The notes under the pieces are model-generated. The model was not told where the DNA came from. It made no database searches and saw only the letters and a program-made list of their open reading frames with translations. DNA of 64,000 nucleotides from Schistocephalus solidus (lineage: Eukaryota; Platyhelminthes; Cestoda; Diphyllobothriidea; Diphyllobothriidae), in contig WEDG01002906.1 of the NCBI GenBank assembly GCA_017591395.1, positions 1 through 64,000 of the forward strand, read 5' to 3'. The position numbers were made by a program, and so were the translations under genes. Position 1 is the stretch's first letter. Every line of letters begins with the position of its first letter. Of the stretch, positions 35,272 to 48,722 are shown one piece after another.

Positions 35272-35424
35272 ATGATCATACCAACAGCCCTCGGCTGTGT
35301 AGCCGCGATCTTTGCCGCAATACTGCAATATCAGAATGGCGGTTTGCTGAATGTTTTCCTGAAGCCCGTGCCGTCGACCGACGGTCACAGTGGCCCTCCT
35401 TCGACATCCAGCAGGATCCCTCCC
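35272..35424 (+). CDS. Prominin exon 1 (signal peptide)
   Basis: Codes residues 1-51, starting [20 protein letters not shown], a good hydrophobic signal peptide. The reading frame runs on to a TGA at 35464, so the model splices at CCC|GTAATG and skips a 51-nt micro-intron. The alternative is a frameshift or sequence error in this GC-rich stretch. Confidence 0.55.
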
Positions 35425-38400
35425 GTAATGAGTACTAATTTGATGGACATAGTGTGGGAAAGCTGACGGCGGCAGACCTGGCCGTGCTGGCGGCCCCTGC
35501 CGACGGAGCTGGGAGGAGGCCAGGAAGGGGTCGCCAAGGCTATTGAGAATCCGAACCGTGAGGGTCAAATCATCGTCACCTTCCTGGTTTGCCTGGTATT
35601 CGCGGGTCTGGGACTCCTGGCCATCTTTGTTTTCTCCTTTGTCTGTTGCTGCTGCTGCTCTTCGGGGGAAAATTACGATAAAGACGAAGAAGATAGGGTA
35701 AGCGTATTTATTGATGGTGAATATTACTGCCTCTTTGATTACTATTGCCGGATATATGAAGTCAATCAAATGTCTGTTAGTCAATTTGTGAACTGAGTGT
35801 GATAGTAACAGTTACTAGTTGGCTTAAAAGACATGTAAAATATACTATGCGTGGGCACGATAAAATGACCCTGTTCAGTTTAGGCAAAGTCGTCATCACC
35901 TTTGATGTAGTCACAAAGAATACATTAAAAATCAGAAAAGTACTTCTTATTTAAGCATACTTTGAGTTTTACAAATAGGTGATGCCAGTATTTATGAAAA
36001 GTCATTCAGTGAAGAAAACACCAAATGTTTATCGCATCAATGAAAAACACATAATATCTTGTGTCGTCTTGTCTGGTAAATGAACAAACAGGACTAGGAA
36101 CAGTGCCAACATCATAAAAGAACCGTTTAAGCGTATTCTTTTTAGTAAGCTTACGCATTGAAACCCTGATAAAAACCCCAACGCATGTTTCACCGATTCA
36201 ACGGAAGTCTACCTGCGCTTTTTCGAAAACCTCTCTGCAGGCCATTACACTTATGGGGAAGGTAAGAACATAGTACAAATTCAAAACATGACATTGACGA
36301 TGTTCGTCTGTTATGTGAGTGTGTTATGTTATAAGTGTGCACAAGGGAAGGAGGATATGCAACAGTGTGTTTGGCAGAAGTGATCATTAGATAAAAGTGG
36401 TGGCACGGAGGAAAACATGCAGGTAAGCGACTGTTGGCCAGGCTAAGTGCGGAACTTGTATGAGGTTCTTTTGTGCGCACAAAACCGGCTTCTTCAACCT
36501 AATGGCAGTCAATTCTGCTGCTGCTGCTAGTAGACGTTGACCCGGAAGCTTGGGGTAGTTCGGTGGGACCTTATACACTACACCGGAAGCGCGCTGGGGT
36601 TCACACTCTACCCGAAGCCAACAATACGTGCAAGGATGGCACTGTGTATGCTCTTGGTTTTCCCTTTTCTCAGCCGTGCTGAGAAAAAAGCATAAATATC
36701 GCTATTATCGCGCACATGGTTGAATCCGGGCGCCGTGTGGACCCCGGCAAAGCCTTCCTTGTGATTTATAGGGTGCCAGCAAACTACCCCAAGTCACTGG
36801 GTCAGCGGCTGCTAGCAGCAGCAGAAGCTACTCACCATCCGGTTGAGAAAAACCGGTCTTGTGTGCATAAAAAAGAACCTGCTACAAGCTCCGCGCTTAG
36901 CGTGGCAAAACGACAGCTTAATTGCATGCTCTCCAGGCCATCTCCTCTCCCCTTCGTGAACGACCATCAAAACCCTCACTGCCGTTTAACCAGTTGTCTT
37001 ATCGCCAACCACTCCCCTATTGACACGACTCACTGATATGACGAGACGAACCTTATTGATCGTGTGGTTTAGCTTATACCCCGTTCCCATAAAAATATAC
37101 TAGCCCGATGAGAATCTAGCGAATTCTCGCGTATGCTCACCAACTCGTCTTCGAAATGAGCGAATGCACATGGAGGGGTCTGAGCCGGCAACCTATGCTT
37201 ACCTCCGCCTCGTAAAAGTGGATTGGTTGGAGAACACTATCTGGAGTCTCGCTGCAGGGAACGTTTATGCAGTGGCTTGATTCAGGCGTCTTTTCAGGAG
37301 TTCACTAGCTGCATCCCCTTGAAAGGGCACTTTAAGGAATAGAGGTTTCTTTTCCACAGTAAGCTTGACAGGTTTCACTGGTCTTGTGACAATATGCTTT
37401 GTAATAAACCGATTAGTGTATCCGTTCTCTCGAAGTAGGCCCTGGATCTTCCCAAGCTACTCCTCAATACTATCTGCCGAGCAACTCTTTATAATCCTTT
37501 TCGACAAGCAACGGACTAGATTGCATTTCTGTTGAAGAGGTACAAAACTACCAAAGGTTTTATATTGCGCAGACTAGGTTTTCATTTGAAAACCCTCCTT
37601 CGGAAGCTGCCATCAGATCTTCTGCTAAGACGGACATCTAGGAATGGGAGTGAACCTGGTCTTTCCACCTCCAATGTGAATTTGGGCGACGGATGTGCTT
37701 GGTTTACAGTATTTAATAGTGCATCTTCATTTGTTTATTCTGTGAAAATTGCAAAGATGTCGTCGACGTATCTGCGTTGTGTCTTAGTTTATTGATCTGC
37801 TCGCTTGTACAAGCTCCGCGTTTAGCATGGCCAACGGCCGCTTAACTGCATGAATTTCCCCACGCCATCTCTGTCCTCGCCCCTCTCATACAACGGCTCT
37901 ACCAAACACTTATCGCCGCCTATCACACTGTTTCTTATCATCCTTCCCCTTTGCACACCTCTCACATAACACACACAAACGGAAGAACATTATCGATTTC
38001 ATGTTTTAAATTTCTACTACGTTCCAAAGTTTCCCTATAACTGTACTGGCCTGAAGAGAAGTTATCGATAGCATTGCGTATGCTCGTAAAATCGTCTGTT
38101 AGAATTTTAATGGGAATTTTCACAACTTGTTCATGCGTCTTTCGGTTTCCATTCAGAAAGCTACAGTTCTTAATACATTCCCTAATAGCTTATGTTTTGA
38201 GGGAAGTTGTATCGCATGATTTGTTTACCAAAGTGCTGAACCCGATCTCGGCTTGAACGGATTACGCAGAGGGCATTAAAGTATCGAGAATCAGGCAGCA
38301 TGATCCTTAAAAACATTCATTTGCGTCAGAATGCTGGCTTTGTGTGCGTATCTTTCTCGCAGATGCAAATATCGAACTCTGTAGGAGTGAAAACTTAATT

Positions 38401-41400
38401 GAAATGATCTTTTTAAAGTGAATTTAAATGTCTTTAAAAATCTAAGTGCTTAAAAGAGCATGCATAAAATATAGTTAGTGCTTTATTCTGTAGGAGATTA
38501 CACCGTTAAAAAAGATTTTACTCCAAAAGTGGAAAATTTGTTTGAACAACGTTTTTATTAGTTATATGTGTTAAGACGGTGAAGCATTCGTTCAAATAGC
38601 ATCATATCTGTAAATACGTTAATCCCGCTACTGAAGTATACCACATGGTCCAACTGGACTATAAAATTGGCTTTAATCATGAAGCGTACAGTGTGCACTT
38701 TTCGATCAAAATTGTACAGCTTATGGTTCAGCAGCATCAGGTTGGATAACATATTTTCGAGAATTTAGAATTTTTAGACTTGAAAGACGGTGCCTCATTG
38801 GATAAAACCAGAAAAAGAGGTACCACCTATTTACAACAGTGATATAAACAGTGATGTTTAAAGTACTTTTATATTTATTATTGAGTATTTAATATGGGCG
38901 TCCAAAATTGGTAGAAATATTCCCCCTGGATAACTAGCCACTTTTTCGGGAGTGTGATTTCTGCTGGTAGCAGCAAAATACGCATTAAAAACCAGTTTGC
39001 TGGCATGTCAAAATCATGGAGATTATTCTGCATATTCGAACAAATTAATCCTTTAAAAAGGAGGCCATAGTTTGGAATTTTGGCCAGCGCTTTACCAAAT
39101 ATGTTTTCATATAAAGATACTTCTTTAGTATCACCAGCTCATTTTATATTAAATCTCACGCTGGAAAAGGCGGAGTCACAGAGCTGAACAACTCTCAATT
39201 CCCCCCTGAAGACATGGAAACATTTACGAAAAATGCTATTCGATATGCTCATTTAACCACTTTTCTGCATTTGACTATATTGGAAGGCACCTTTGAACCC
39301 GAAACCGAAACATCCTATTCTGAAGCATTTGCATTATTTAATAGTTTGAAAACGTTTTTCCATTCAACAGATTCCAAACGACAGATTTTTCTAAGAAAAC
39401 AGATTTTGTTGGGTACTTTCTGTTAAATGGCATGGTTAAACGGAATCCTTCTGGAATTCCTAATTAATGGATAACAAAGGCCTTCGCCAATTTGATACTT
39501 TCTACTTAACCGATGCTATTAACCGGTTGTATGGGACGCCTTTACTCATTTACTTGCTCATGTGGAGCAGGTAATATTGGTCGCACGAGTCGGTGCCTAT
39601 CCAAAAGAATAAGAGAACACCTCCCAGCATGACTGAACAAAGGGGAAGTCAAGAGCATAAAAAGCACCATCGTTGCACATCTTGTTGACACCGGGCATAG
39701 TGTGGACCCCAGCAAAGCTTTCCGTGTAATTTATAAGGTCCCTCTAAACTACCCCAAGCCACTGGGTCAACGTCTACTAGCAGCAGCATAAGCGACTGCC
39801 ATTAGGTTGAAGAAGCTGGTCTTGTGCACACAAAAGGACCTCATACAAGCTTCGCGCTTAGCTTGGCCAACGGCCGCTTAACTGCATGAATTCTCCCGCG
39901 CCATCTCTGTCCTCCACCTTCCCATTGAACGGCTCTACCAAACACTCACTGCCGCTTATCATACTGTTTCTCATCACATGGTTTCTTACCATCCTCCTCT
40001 ATGCACACCTCTCACATAACCTACAAAAACGGACGAACATTATCGACTTCATGTTTTAAATTTCTACTACGTTCCAACGTTTTCCTATAAATGTACTTGC
40101 CTGAAGAGAAGTTATCGAAAGCAGCGCGTATGCTCGCCAAGTCCTCTTTCGAACAACAAAAATGATTTTTTATTTTACGATTTGGTCGAATTTTAGTTGT
40201 CTCAGGGTTGCCAGCATGAGTTAAAGAAATAAATCGCCCTTATATGGACAATTGGCCTCTAAACCTTTAAATTCTATGAGAGTATAAATTGTGATTTTGT
40301 TATGCAGAAGAATCAAAAGTCCAATGAAACTGGCCTTTACCTGCTTTTATTCTGCCTGTGTGAAAAAAGATTTCGTGAAGGCATTTTAAACTGGTCACTT
40401 TAGATTACAGTTACAAAAAATGAGCATATCCATATAGCTTTGTTTTGACTCTCATCATTTAAAGTCTGACTGATTAATAACTTCACATGTTCAAGACCAT
40501 ATTACGTAGGAAAACCCAACTGAAAGCCGACGTAGAGACTGACGGAATTCTACTGCGAATTTGCTATTAAAAAATCCAAAGGGCCAATCACAGGAAATGT
40601 TGGACGTATTTTTTATATCAGCCAGTGTTATTGATGTCATCTCCAGTCCGTCTGATATGAACTTTGAGTCGATGTCTGACGACGGAGAGGGCAGTGATTG
40701 TCTTTCCCCGGCTTGCCAAATACCACTGCCTGGCAGGGTTTTAAGCTCATGGTGTGAGATTTAGGTTACAGCAACCGCTCCCTCGTATCAAATTTTATCT
40801 ACCAGATCAAAAAAGAATGATGTATGCTTTTTTGCATTTTTCTGGTATTCTTGAGGGCAGCTAAATTTCAGATCAATAACTGCTCTGACGCACATTGTCA
40901 GTTGCAAAGACCTTATCGTGCTACCGTAACCAGTGTGCGCACTTAACGGTAGGCCCGTTCTGAACTACCGAAGGTCGTTGAAAACTCACACGAATGCTAA
41001 TCGTGGCCTCAGCTACATTGAGAGGTGTGCGCTTGGTACGTGGGTTGAGCAATAAACTGTTTAAGAAATATTGCAGTAGAGAGGCCTCATGTTGCCTTCA
41101 ATTGCTGCAGCATACACAAATCCGGTTATTCAAGAAGCCATGAACGAAAAGTTTAAAGGAGAAAGGGGTCTGCTGAACCCCGACCGCAAGACTGATTAGC
41201 ATATAATGTACTCGGCATACATGTAAAAATACAGGCTTTTCAACTAGGCATTGTTCCATGATTCACACCCCATAAAATTCGCATGAAACTGTGCAGGATA
41301 GGACAGGTGAGAAAAATGAAGGTCCCATGGTTTTCTTTCTTGATCTTGCTTGCTTACTTGTCCCTCTGTCGTTGCTGTAGCTGATCCAAAGCTCACTGAA

Positions 41401-43327
41401 ACATGATTACACGACAGTATAGCATCAAACGTAATAGCAGGCAAGTGGACATAGGATTGAAGAATGGTTTCTAGTTGGGCAAAGTCCCATTCAGTTGCAG
41501 GTATCTGACTCCCGAAAAAACTCCACAGGCTTCATGGGTAGGTTTCTAGCGCTTTTAAGTACTCCTATGAATGCAGTCATATTTATTAAAATAAAATTTA
41601 CAATAATTATTTTTAGCGTCCTCATATAACTGTGATTTTTCATTCTGGTTGTAAAGTAGATTTGCTTGCTGGTGGAATCGAAATGCTTGCAATTATAAAA
41701 GCATTGGAAAGGTTTGGAAGTTTACTTAGGTGCTCTAACAGCATAGATAAAGCATATTACCCACAGTTCTCGGAGGCAGAAACGGGATAACCAAAACTTA
41801 TTTAAGGCCATATGGTCATTTCCATCATCTTTTTTAGCAATTAATGAATATTGCTAGTTAGTGCAGTTCAGACGAGAGTCGAATTTTCGTCCAATGCACT
41901 ACACTCGGTCGGGATTTTAGAAAATGTTTTAATTTCTCATAATCTATGTTAAGAAAGTAATTTTTATTCAGTAAATATGCCGACTAGAAGGTCATCCTAC
42001 TTTATTAGATAGTGACAAAAACGGTTAAATGGGTTTTTGTTAAAATTCCAAGCTTATTCCTAAGTTCGTTTTTCATGAACGTGGGTCAATATGATATCCT
42101 AGTTACCCGAGCGAATGCATCATAGTAAACCATTTCAGATCTCGATCCCAATGTACTTTAGATTCTGCAACTCAGCAAAAACTTTCTAAAACTACAATGA
42201 TATAAGAAAGTATGGTCCTTTGGTAGAAATATATTGACGGGTTGCCAGTGGTCCAAGCACAAAGGTTTGTGCATGCGTCCTGTTTTTTTTGGCAAGTATG
42301 TAAAAATAAGAATTCTTATTGCTGCCAACCCTTTTTTTTATCCGCAAATCCCCGATCAAGGACAAGACCACGACGTCACCCATAAAGGAGCAAAATGTCA
42401 TCTGCTGTGGCCTGCATCTTCTCGCATTCATAATGACCGCTCTTCTGCTCTTGGGGCTGGCTATCTCCATCGGCTTCTACTTTGGAGCGGCCAACGTCCT
42501 CAGTGAAACTATGGCAAATTCACAGGCCAATGACGAGGAGGTAGTTGTGTGGCTAGAAGGCAACTCCTCCAGTTTTTCCATCAGTCGCATAATGCAATTT
42601 TTCACTTCAAATTTTGGGAAGTTTGGAAGTTTGGCAATCACGTCTGCAAAAACGAATGTAGAGGCGACTGTCTCCACCGTAAAGAACACTCTTTTGGAGG
42701 TAGGCTGAAAAATAGCTCTGCATCTGCCTCCTTAAGCAATTTTTTGCAAAATTATGGCAGTGTTCTAAATTTATGCCAATTATCTTCAGTATCCATTTTT
42801 AAAATAAAACAAATGCATGACATGTAACAGCAAGTAATTTCAGGAAATTTTAATAAGTTTACTTCTGCCAGCCTGATATAACTTTTAGTATTTAAAGATT
42901 TCTGGTATGTCCAGTAGTTGTGTAGTTTTGATCTTATCGCTGAAGTAAGCACCAGGAAACCAATAATATATATAGAGTATAAAATGTATCTATTGAAATA
43001 CGGGCATTCCAATAGATTTCATTTGAAGAAATGAAATTCTTTGGGAAAATTCAAATTTTAGTGCCTAAATTTTGAAAAATGGTGCCCCAGCTCGTTGTCA
43101 GACTTTGGGATATGTACAAGAACAATTATCTAATTGACCGTGTCTTACAGAGAAAATTCTACGATTGGGCGATGTTTGCGCCAGTACAAGTTAAGTGCAG
43201 TTTGTCATCCCGTCAGGATTGATCTTGCGCATTTTAATTTGTCCTTGAAGATTTGTATGTGGCATCTAAATCAATATTCCGATTTATGCCTGCCTCATCT
43301 GATTTTCCTAAAGAATTCCGTCTTTTG

Positions 43328-43408
<81 letters not shown>

Positions 43409-46400
43409 AGAAAAGACGGAATTCTTTAGGAAAATTGAAACTGTAATGCGTGCATTTTCGAAAATGGTCCCCCAGCTCGTCGTCAGACTACGGAAAGTGT
43501 ACAGGAACAATTAATTAATAAACCATGTTTAACAAAGTATTCTACGGTTGGTCGAAATCTGAATCAATACGCGTTGTGTGCATTTTGTCATCCCGTCGTA
43601 ATTGCTTCTGCTCGTTTGAATTTGTCCTTAACGATTTTGTATGTGGCATCCAAATCGATATGCCGGTGGATGCATGCCTCAGCTGAGTGCATTGCTTCCA
43701 GGAATTCACGGCTTTTCTGATTGGGCAGATGGCAACAATCCATGTTTGCTCCCATGCAAATTATGTCCTGTTTCCAGTGTATGCATAGCCACTTGGGATA
43801 AATGGTCTCGTCTTCTAACCGCAAACTGATGTTCGTGTAGGCGGGTTGAGACAGATTTCCCAGTTTGGCCACAATAAACGGCATTACAACTGGAACATGG
43901 AATTTTGTAGACAACATCATTTTTATCCAGGTAGCTAACCCTGTCCTTAAGGTGTACAAGCTGTGAGCGTTAGGTAGATGCAGGGTGGTGTGCTGCTTGT
44001 ATCTGGTGTTTTCCTAGCTGTCTTTCGACAAGTTATGTGTGGGAGAGTTCGCCAGGTCATTGTTTTGGGTGCCTGGGTGGCAGTGTTGTTTTAAAATACC
44101 TTTCTTTTTGGATTCTCGCCACTTAAGAAATCGATGCATGAAGTCACGTGGGTATTTATTTTTAGAGAACAAGTTAAAGAGGTATTTCATTTCTGCTCGA
44201 TAACTTTCCTTATCAGAGCAGTGTGTTTTGTCTCCATTTAGGAGACAGTAGACAAAACTCCTTTTGGGAGAAATAGGATGATTACTCTCAAAGTGTAGGA
44301 TGACCTCAGAATATGTCTCGTTGCGGTAAACTAATGTGTGGAGTGATCCATCAGTTTTCCGATGTACGAGGGCATCCAGAAATGGGGGTTGTCCATCAGC
44401 TTCCGTTTCGAACGTGAATTCAATTCCTGGAAATGTTGAGTGTAGATTTTTGTGGAGCAGGTCTAAAAGTTCTTTCTTGACGATGAAAAATGTACCATCC
44501 AAGTATCACAGCCACAATTTTGGTTGAAAATCAGGGAGAGCTATCAAATCCAATTTCTGCATTACAGCTGCGGCCAGGAAGCCGGATATGGGCGACCCCA
44601 TAGGGGCCCCTTTAATTTGTTGATAGCATTGGCTGGAGAAGGAAAAGTTAGTTTCTAGACAAAGGTCTAGGAGTTAGAGTAAAGCATCGGCAGGTACATC
44701 AGTGACGTAGGCGTGGAGTAGTTCTTCGGTGCATTATCTCGTTAAATCAAAGCGGATCGAGGTGAAGAGTGAGACCACATCGACGAAATTATAACCTCAT
44801 CAGGTGTAAATGTGATTCCTTTTAATTTGTATAGAAAACTATTTAAATCTTCAATGGAGTATTCAGAGTTCTTTTTAAGCGGATGTAGCTAGTTAAATAG
44901 CCACTTTGAAATTTTATAATTCGGTGCACCAACTAAAGCGACTATCGGTCGCAGTGGGATACCAGTTTTGTGAATTTTTGGAAGACTAAATATTTTTACA
45001 ATGGTGGGTTCTTCCTGTTTAAAGGATTTAGCAAGAACTTCTGATATTAATTTCCTTCCCGTTAGGCATTTTAGTGCTTTTTCAATGCACGGGTTTTGGA
45101 CTTTGTGGGGTCTGCAGACAAAGGTTTGTAAGTTGAATCGTCTTTTTAGAGTGAAAGTATCTTCTCTGTGTAGTCTTCTTTGTTTAGGATGGTGGTGGCA
45201 CCTCCTTTATCGGCAAATAGAATCATGATGTATTTTTCCGGATTAAGTGACTTTATTGCTTTTCTTTCATCGCAAGATAAAGTTGAGTGCTTACTTCGGT
45301 TATCCAAGGCATGCACAGTACTGCTGCGAATTACAAACTGCTCTTCTTCTGTAAGACCTTTTGACGATATGATTGCTTTGAAGCTGGCAAGGAAGTCAAG
45401 GTAATTGGAATCCGATGGATTGTACTTCATTCCTTTGCACAGTTCATCCTCTGTTGTTGTTAAAACTTTCAAGGATAAGTTTATAACTTTGTTTGGATAC
45501 ATTGCATCATTGCGACATTTATGAGAAATTCTGATCCACTTTTTTGCCAAGATTCTTCTCTTTTTAGTCGTTCTAGTTCTGTGACGGGCGTCATGGTTAC
45601 CTATCGTGTTTCGAATACGTGTGCAGGGAGTTGGTTATGGCAAAATTGCAGGTTTTGGTCTTTCTGCTCTTTGAATTTACGAAGTCGAGAGTGGGTGACT
45701 GTTACGAATGCTCCAAGAAATTGAAAGTCATAACGAAAAGCGGCTTGCAGCACTATGATGACTTTATTGCTGGATTTTATCCTCATGGACTTCGGTAGAA
45801 TCCTATTGTTTCGACAACGGTGTTAAAAGGATAATTGCTCTCACGTTAATCTTTCACAAATCGTACACTTTTCCCCTCGTCAAGCATAAAGCAAAACACT
45901 TCGCTCAAAATTCGTACGTATGTATTGAAATACAGGCATCCCAAGATATTCAATAAGAAAAGACGAAATTCTTTTCGAGACTGGTCCTCCAGCTAGTCGT
46001 CAGACTACGGGGAATTGTACAGGAACAATTCATTAATAAACCGTGTTTAACAAAGTATTCTACGGTTGGGCGAAATCCGCAACCAATACGCGTTGAGTGT
46101 ATTTTGTCACCCTGTCGTGATTGCTTCTGCGCGTTCGAATTTGTCCTTAACGATTTTGTATGTGGCATCCAAATCGATATGCCGGTGGATGCATGCCTCA
46201 GCTGAGTGCATTGCTTCCAGGAATTCACGGCTTTTCTGATTGGGCAGATGGCAACAATCCATGTTTGCTCCCATGCAAATTATGTCCTGTTTCCAGTGTA
46301 TGCATAGCCACTTGGGATAAATGGTCTCGTCTTCTAACCGCAAACTGATGTTCGTGTAGGCGGGTTGAGACAGATTTCCCAGTTTGGCCCACAATAAACG

Positions 46401-48635
46401 GCATTACAACTGGAACATGGAATTTTGTAGACAACACCCTTTATATCCAGGTAGCTAACTCTGTCTCAACCCGACAAGACCATTTATCCCAAGTGGCTAT
46501 GCATAGTGGAAACAGTACATTAATTTGGATGGGAGAAAACACGGATTGTTGGCATCTGCCCAATCAGAAAACCCGTGAATTCCTGGAAGCAATGCACTAA
46601 GATGAGGCATGCATCAACCGGCCTATCGATTTGGATGCTGCATACAAAATCATTAAATAAAATGCAAACGCGCAGAACCAATCACGACGGGATGACAAAA
46701 TGCACTAAACGCGTATTGGTTACGATTTCGCCCAACCTCAGAATGCTTTGTTAAACATGGTTAATTAATTAATTGTTCCTGTAGGCTGGCCGTAGTTTGA
46801 TGACGAGCTAGGGGACCAGTCTCGAAAACTTATGCATTAAAGTGTCTCTTGTCCCGAAGAATTTCGTCATTTTTTATTAAATATCTTGAGATGCCTGTAT
46901 TTCAATACATACATACATACATGACAGTGCGACCGTCAATTTCGACGAGGTCCACCGTATGCTCCACACAAGGTGGTGCTGGGACGGTAACTTGCGCGAG
47001 AATTAGTTTTAAGTGATAGTTAGCTTGCGCTGCAGCTACCGCACATTCTCCTCCTCCCCAACCAGAGCCCGGTGTCAAGACAGTGTCAAGAAGACCGGAG
47101 ATGGGAGAGGGCCCTAGTGGCTGACACGGCCGGAGCCACCTGATTCGGATCCCACGGAGTGGGAGTGCCATAAAGGCCACATTATAAAGGAGCCCTTGCA
47201 GCCTGACTCTCAGTCCGCCAGTCAGCCACGCCACACAAAACACACATTGGGCTGATCCCGTGGTCCGAATTATCCCGTCAGTTGGCAACATTCCAAGCCA
47301 CGGCTCTTAACACACCGTGATAGTTTCAAGCGCGTCAGATTGTTTATAGTGAGGAACATGCACTGAGCTGTTGACCTCACTCTCTCCCCCAACCCCACAA
47401 TCAGACTACCATCTGAGTCAGTCAGTTGTCTAGGGTGGGAGTGGGCGCATTGGCTGACGGGTCGGCGTACACGTCTTCGCGCGCCACAGCCCAACCTGGC
47501 CCCCATAACGCACACACCAGGGTTTACTTACTCAGGGGATATGGAGGAGCCATCGCCATCTGACTCCCAGTCCACTGGTCAGCCACTCGACACACACAGC
47601 ACATACACTGGGCCAACGGTGTGGTCTGGTGTAAGCGTCAGATTGGCAGCCTTCCAAGCCACGGTTTCTAGGAAACCGTGATTTTATCAGGTACATGATG
47701 ATGATGATTGTGAGGGTGATGTCTATGTATTAGTGTAGATGATGTGTGCTGATGTGGCATAGCCTCTGATGGTTTACCTTAGGTTGTCGTGGAGGTGCAT
47801 GTGTCCTTATAGTCCCATGCGGTGTGTTAATGTGCGGGAGCAGTGAGGGCAGTGGAGGCGGGCGCGGGGACTGTATGCCGCAGCCCAGGCACTGGTTCAC
47901 CAGCCTCACTGCGATGGATTCGCAAATGACCGACCAGGCCGATGCGTGAGGTAAATGTGCGGTCGCATTGAGTACAGCTTAGGAGAGATTCCCCATCGCT
48001 GGTGGTGGTGGTGGTGGTAGTGAAGGCGAAGGCAGTGGTGGTAGCGGTGGTGGGGGTAACAGGCGATGAGTAGAGGGATGTGGTCTCTATGATGGTGAGA
48101 GTAATGGATTTGAGGCCAGGAGTGAGGGTGGGGGAGTCAGAATGAGGGTTGGCAGAATTTGACGTATAAATTGGAATTGTTGGATTGTTGGTGCATTGCG
48201 TCCGACGATGTCCAACCAGGCTGATTTGTGCGCGGAAGATGCGTTGACAGCGCATGCATGTTGGCAGGGCCTGAACATTGGCGGTGTTGATCCGGGGCGC
48301 AGGTGACTTTCGTGCCGCTCTTTTGGCCTTGGCGGCGGCAATCCGGTTGGACTCATTGATTGCTGAACCAGTATCCACGGATCTTCTCCATGCTGGTCTA
48401 TCCTGGGCGAGGTCCTCCCAGGTCATCGAGTTGATTTGCAGTTGCTTCAGCGATTTCTTCAAAATGTCCTTGTAGCGTCATTTTTGACCTCCCTGCCAGC
48501 GAGAACCCGTAGCGACATCTCCGTAGAAAAGTCGTTTGGGTAATCACTCGTCGTCAATTCTTACCAGGTGGCCGCTTCATCGCAGTTGCAATTGCCTATG
48601 CATGGTGTGCTTGCTGAGGATTTTGGTCCGCTCCA

Positions 48636-48722
<87 letters not shown>

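Noticed and set aside
35128..35784. Minus-strand 218-codon ORF
   Set aside because: Overlaps prominin exons 1-2 in antisense. The plus strand shows signal peptide, TM1, Cys cluster and splice sites; the minus frame shows none.
43328..43408. [10 protein letters not shown] ORFs here and at 25688, 26888 and 48536
   Set aside because: Translations of TA microsatellites.
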